Assembly (NCBI RefSeq): GCF_033958435.1
Contig: NC_134138.1
Location: 186,407,298 to 186,471,297, forward strand
Length of the DNA stretch: 64,000 nt
Source: Carettochelys insculpta
Lineage: Eukaryota; Chordata; Testudines; Carettochelyidae
Reading direction: 5' to 3'
The notes under the pieces are model-generated. The model ran no database searches and had not been told where the DNA came from. It saw nothing but the letters and a program-made list of their open reading frames with translations. This document shows positions 52,701 to 57,300 of this stretch, in pieces; within the stretch, counting starts at the first letter, position 1; the number at the start of each line of letters is the position of its first letter. A program made the position numbers and the translations under genes.

Positions 52701-54286
52701 CAGAAGCATTGCAAATGTGATCCCTCTAAAGCAGTGACTCCCAACCTTTCCAAACTACTTATATCCCTTTCAGCGAGCTGATTCATCTTGTACACCTTCA
52801 ACTTACACCTCATTTAAAAGTTACTTGTTTACAACAGACAAAATAAAACACAAAAAAGCGTCAGCACACTATTACTGAAAAAGTTGCTTAATTTCTCTTC
52901 AAATATATATTTACTTACACACACACACGAGAGAGTAAACCCTCAATGTGCCATTTCAAGACACACATAACTCTTGTGAATGTGAGTTAAGCACAACTCA
53001 AAAATATCCTGCTCCCCTACACCCCCCGCTTACCCCAGCAGCCCTGGTTCAATGTGCCCCAATGGCCCGGCTCCAGCTCACCACCTGTGTGTGCAGCTCT
53101 AGCTCATCACAGGTACCCAGTTCAAACCCCCCCCACCCCAAAACACACGTCCCAGATTCAACCCCCCCCCCCACGGCCCAGCTCACTCCCCCCCTCACAC
53201 GCACACCTGCTGCTCAACAACCCCCCCTCGCCACATGTGTGGCTCCAACTCAACTCCACCCACCACAGCCCACCCCAGGCTTAATCCCCCACCTCCCTCC
53301 CATGGCCCCAACCCACCTCCAGGTTTAAGCCTCCCCAACATCCCCCAATTGCAGGACTTACTTTTCAAAAGGAGCTCCAGGTGCTCCTGCTGCTTCCCTG
53401 GCTGCCGACTGTGCATTCCAGAGAAAAAGCCCCCCTCCCAACTTATGCGAAATTAGAATTACGCAAGGGTGCATGGGAACACAACCCTTGCACAACTCGA
53501 GGGACTACTGTATTATATGAATATAGTATTTTCAGTGTATTGTATATAAAAACAGTATAAACAAGGTATGCCTATATGAAATTTTAGTTTGTACTGACTT
53601 CCTAGTGCTTTCTACATATCCTGTTGGAAAACAAAGCAGATATCTAGATGAGCTGATGTACCCTCAGGATTGCACGTGCTCCTGGTTGAGACAGAGGCAC
53701 TTCTTTAGAGCAGTGGCTCTCAACATGTGGCACATACACCCTTAGGAGTATGTGAGAGAAGTCTGGAGAGTACATGCGCTGCAGCTGTATGCGGCTCTTT
53801 GAGCAATAAAGTGCTTGGAGCCATGAGAATGCTGTGCGCTGCTCTGGGCAAGCAGCCCTTCCTAGTGCTTGGAGGGAGAAGTGCATAGCAGTGGCAATGG
53901 TGGCAGTGGCAGGCAGCTCCAGTGGGTTGCAATGGATTACAGTTGGAGGGGGAGGGTAACAGGAGTGGTGGTGCCTGGCTCTGGAGCATGGGGGGATAAG
54001 GTTAAATAAAGTAGGGGGCGGGGAGAGAGAGAGAGAGCGGGAGCGAGCTGGAGACACCTGGCTCTGGAGGAAGGGAGGGGGTTTAAGCAGAGAACTCAGG
54101 GTACCTGGCTCTGGGGGAGGGACTGGATTAAAGTGGGGAGCTGGCAGTGCCTGGCTCTGGAATATTATGCTTATTTGAAGTGATACAATTGCTATTTGGA
54201 CAATTTTAGTTTTATTTTGAGTTGTGCTTAACTCACATTCACAAGAGTTATGTGCATCTTGAAATGGCACATTGAGGGTTTACTCT

Positions 54287-54326
<40 letters not shown>

Positions 54327-57300
54327 TAAACATATATTTGAAGAGAAATTAAGCAACTTTTTCAGTAATAGTGTGCTGATGCTTTTTTGTGTTTTGTCTG
54401 TTGTAAACAAGTAACTTTTAAATGAGGTGTAAGTTGAAGGTGTGCAAGATGAATCAGCTCGCTGAAAGGGATATAAGTAGTTCGGAAAGGTTGGGAGTCA
54501 CTGCTTTAGAGGGATCACATTTGCAATGCTTCTGGCATTACAATGGAAAGTTTTAAACGGACTGATTGCTTGTGACAAAGAATAAAACTGGAGATGTGGA
54601 AGAAGGCAGTACACAGAAAACTGTATCAGAAACACTGATTTAATTGTGGCCCTCAGCAATTTGAAACCTAGGTTTGAACATTGACCTTGTTTGGATAAAA
54701 TCAAAATTTTGTATTAATTATGATTTTTTCTTGTAATTTCATTGATTATGTTCATTGGATGCTTGCATAAAAATACATAGGTATGAATAAAAAATTGGAC
54801 TTATTTTATGTTTATCTAATTTTTTATTTATCCTCATTGCACAATCATAAGTATGATAAGTTTATTATCTATTGGCAATTTCTTCCAACCAGTTACAATT
54901 AAGTTGTTTAAACAAATGTATTGCAATGGCAGAAAAAAAAATGTTTGCATGTCTGAAAACTGTGGGCACTGGGGATATTTTATTATTTAAAAAGGTTGAG
55001 AAACATCACTCTAAAGCAACCCTTCTAGCAGACTGAGATGCATCATAAACAAGTTCTGAACCAAGCATGTCCAGAGGGATGTACAGATCATGAAAAGGCA
55101 TTTTGAAGCTGTCGTGCCATTTTGGTTGTACTGACCTACGTGATTCTATATAAATCACTTCAGTTTAAGTTTAGAAGATGTTACAAGTGATACTTGGGAG
55201 TTACTCTGTCTTCAAGTACTTTTTATAATTACAATATTTTATTAGATATTGTTTAAAGGATAAAGTAGTGCTTGATTTGATCATTTTAAACAAACTTCTG
55301 AGCTGAATTAAGCACTCAGACATATAAAAACATTCAGTTATGAATATTCTAATACACTTTGAAAAGCCAGCACTCGGCGCTGTGTTATGGTGATGGAAAA
55401 AAATAGTTAAATTCTATATACAGTAGACTGATATCTGGCAACCCCAGGATGGGGAGGTTGTAGGTTATTCAAATATCCCAGATGTGCAGGAGATTCCAAT
55501 ACATTCTGTGCAGGTAGCCAAGAGTGGATCTGTTCTGGACTGGAGAGGGGAAGAGATGCCTACCGTGACGGAACGCCATTTAATAGAGCAGTCCGGTTAT
55601 TTGAATGCTGGTTAAAAGAGAGTTTACTGTACTGTATAACCCATTATCCTCCCTGTTGAAAGGCAATCAAATATAAATTTCAGATTTTAATTGTCTAAAA
55701 GATTGCAGATCATTAGACAAAGTTATCTGCTTAATATATAGCAGTAGTGAAGATCAAAATAACAGAAGATATTTCATTATATTATATAAGCCCATGCCTT
55801 GAAAGTGGTATATAGTTCTGATGGCCCCAGCTCAGTAACAAAAGTGATATGAAAGATGCTTTATACCCCTAATGAGGAGAGATTAAAAAAATGGGTCTAT
55901 TCAACTTGGAAAAAGCGATGACTAAGGGAGGGACTGATAGAAGTTCAAAAACAATAACATGGTGGAGAAAGTTAATGAGGAATTGTTTTTACACCTTTAC
56001 ATAATACCAAACACCAAGGTCACCCAATGAAATTAAAAAGCAGCAGGTTTATACAAACAAAAACGAAGTACAGTAAACCCTCCATTTAACAGACTAATGG
56101 CGGGGGAGGGGTGTCCATTATTACCAAAAATCTGTTAAATGAGAGGGTTTACTACCCTCTGCCCAAGTCTGCCCCCTCCCCTCCCCCCAAAAAAAACCCT
56201 TCCATTCACCAGAGCTGTCACTCCCGGAGAAGTGGCCAGACCCCGGGAGGGCTGGGACCCCACCAGTGCAGTGCGGCTACAGACATCACCTCGCAGGCTG
56301 GAGGAGCCACTGCTGTCGCCGGAGCCACCACACACTCCTCCCACTGGCGTGGGATGCATATGCGAGTGCTGTCTCCCAGCATACATGCCCCACCCCTGGT
56401 GGGACAAGCGCATGGCAGATCCAAGAGAGGTGGCTCCACCAGGCCATGGCTGCGGTAAGTCCCTTCTTTATGGGGTGGCCAGGGCGGTGGGGGCAGGACT
56501 TAGGAATTTACGGATCCCAGCAAACTTCGGGAGCAATGGGGGATGTCTGTTGTTGCCAAAGTTTGCTAAATCAGGGTCCGTAAAAAAAACACAAAAGAGG
56601 GATTACTGTACTGCTTCACATAATGCACAGTGAACCTGGGGAACTTATTACCAGGGGATGTTGTGAAGGCCAGAAGTAAAACTAGGTTTGAAAAAAAGAT
56701 TTAAGGAAGTTCAGGCAGGATGCGCTCATAAATGACTATTGGTAAACCTCTGACTGCCAGATGCTGGCACTGGACAAAAGGGGATGGAGCACTTGATAAC
56801 TGCCCTTTTCTGTTCATTCACTTTGAAGCATCTAGCACTGGGCAAGGTCAGAAGACAGGATACTGGGCTATATAGACCATTGGGCTGACAGTATGGGCAG
56901 TCCCACAACAAGAATAATGAAATGTGAATCCCTGCAATTTTGTGTGAAAATAAAATACTCTACATTTCTGTAAGAATGGAAGGCTTTGGAAAATTGCATG
57001 AAGCTATGAACACCTGTACTGACACACTGTAATCAGTTTTGGATTTCACCCAGTTCTCTTGCTCCACCCTACTTTCCCCCACTCCCCTCCCCCTCAAAAA
57101 AACACTCAAACCCTGAAGCACATATGGATATGTATGTATGAGAAAGTTTTCAGATACAAAGACTAAGTTATAAAAATGCAGCAAAGAAGTAGTTAAACAG
57201 CATGCGACATTCAAATACATATCCACATTCCAATCTCTTGTTAGATCAGCATGAGCTAAGTTTCAGTTGCTGCAGCTAGGATGTCATTTAACAAGAATGT

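Larger units (their letters stand above)
53709..55012. mobile_element. hAT-like element remnant interrupted by an inverted copy of a neighbouring segment
   Basis: Left end GCAGTGGCTCTCAACATGTGG, right end AAAGGTTGAGAAACATCACTC reversed. No transposase recognised. Segment 54216-54539 inside it is foreign and copies 52696-53003 in reverse. Confidence 0.55.

Noticed and set aside
53644..54270. A 208-codon minus-strand frame in intron 1
   Set aside because: It crosses a hAT-like remnant and the edge of the inverted duplication, is Pro/Ser-rich by composition, and has no recognisable domain.
52732..54503. One large hAT element with 300-bp terminal inverted repeats
   Set aside because: The inverted arms extend about 36 bp past the hAT-like terminus into unrelated sequence, and arm 2 sits inside another element, so an inverted duplication fits better.
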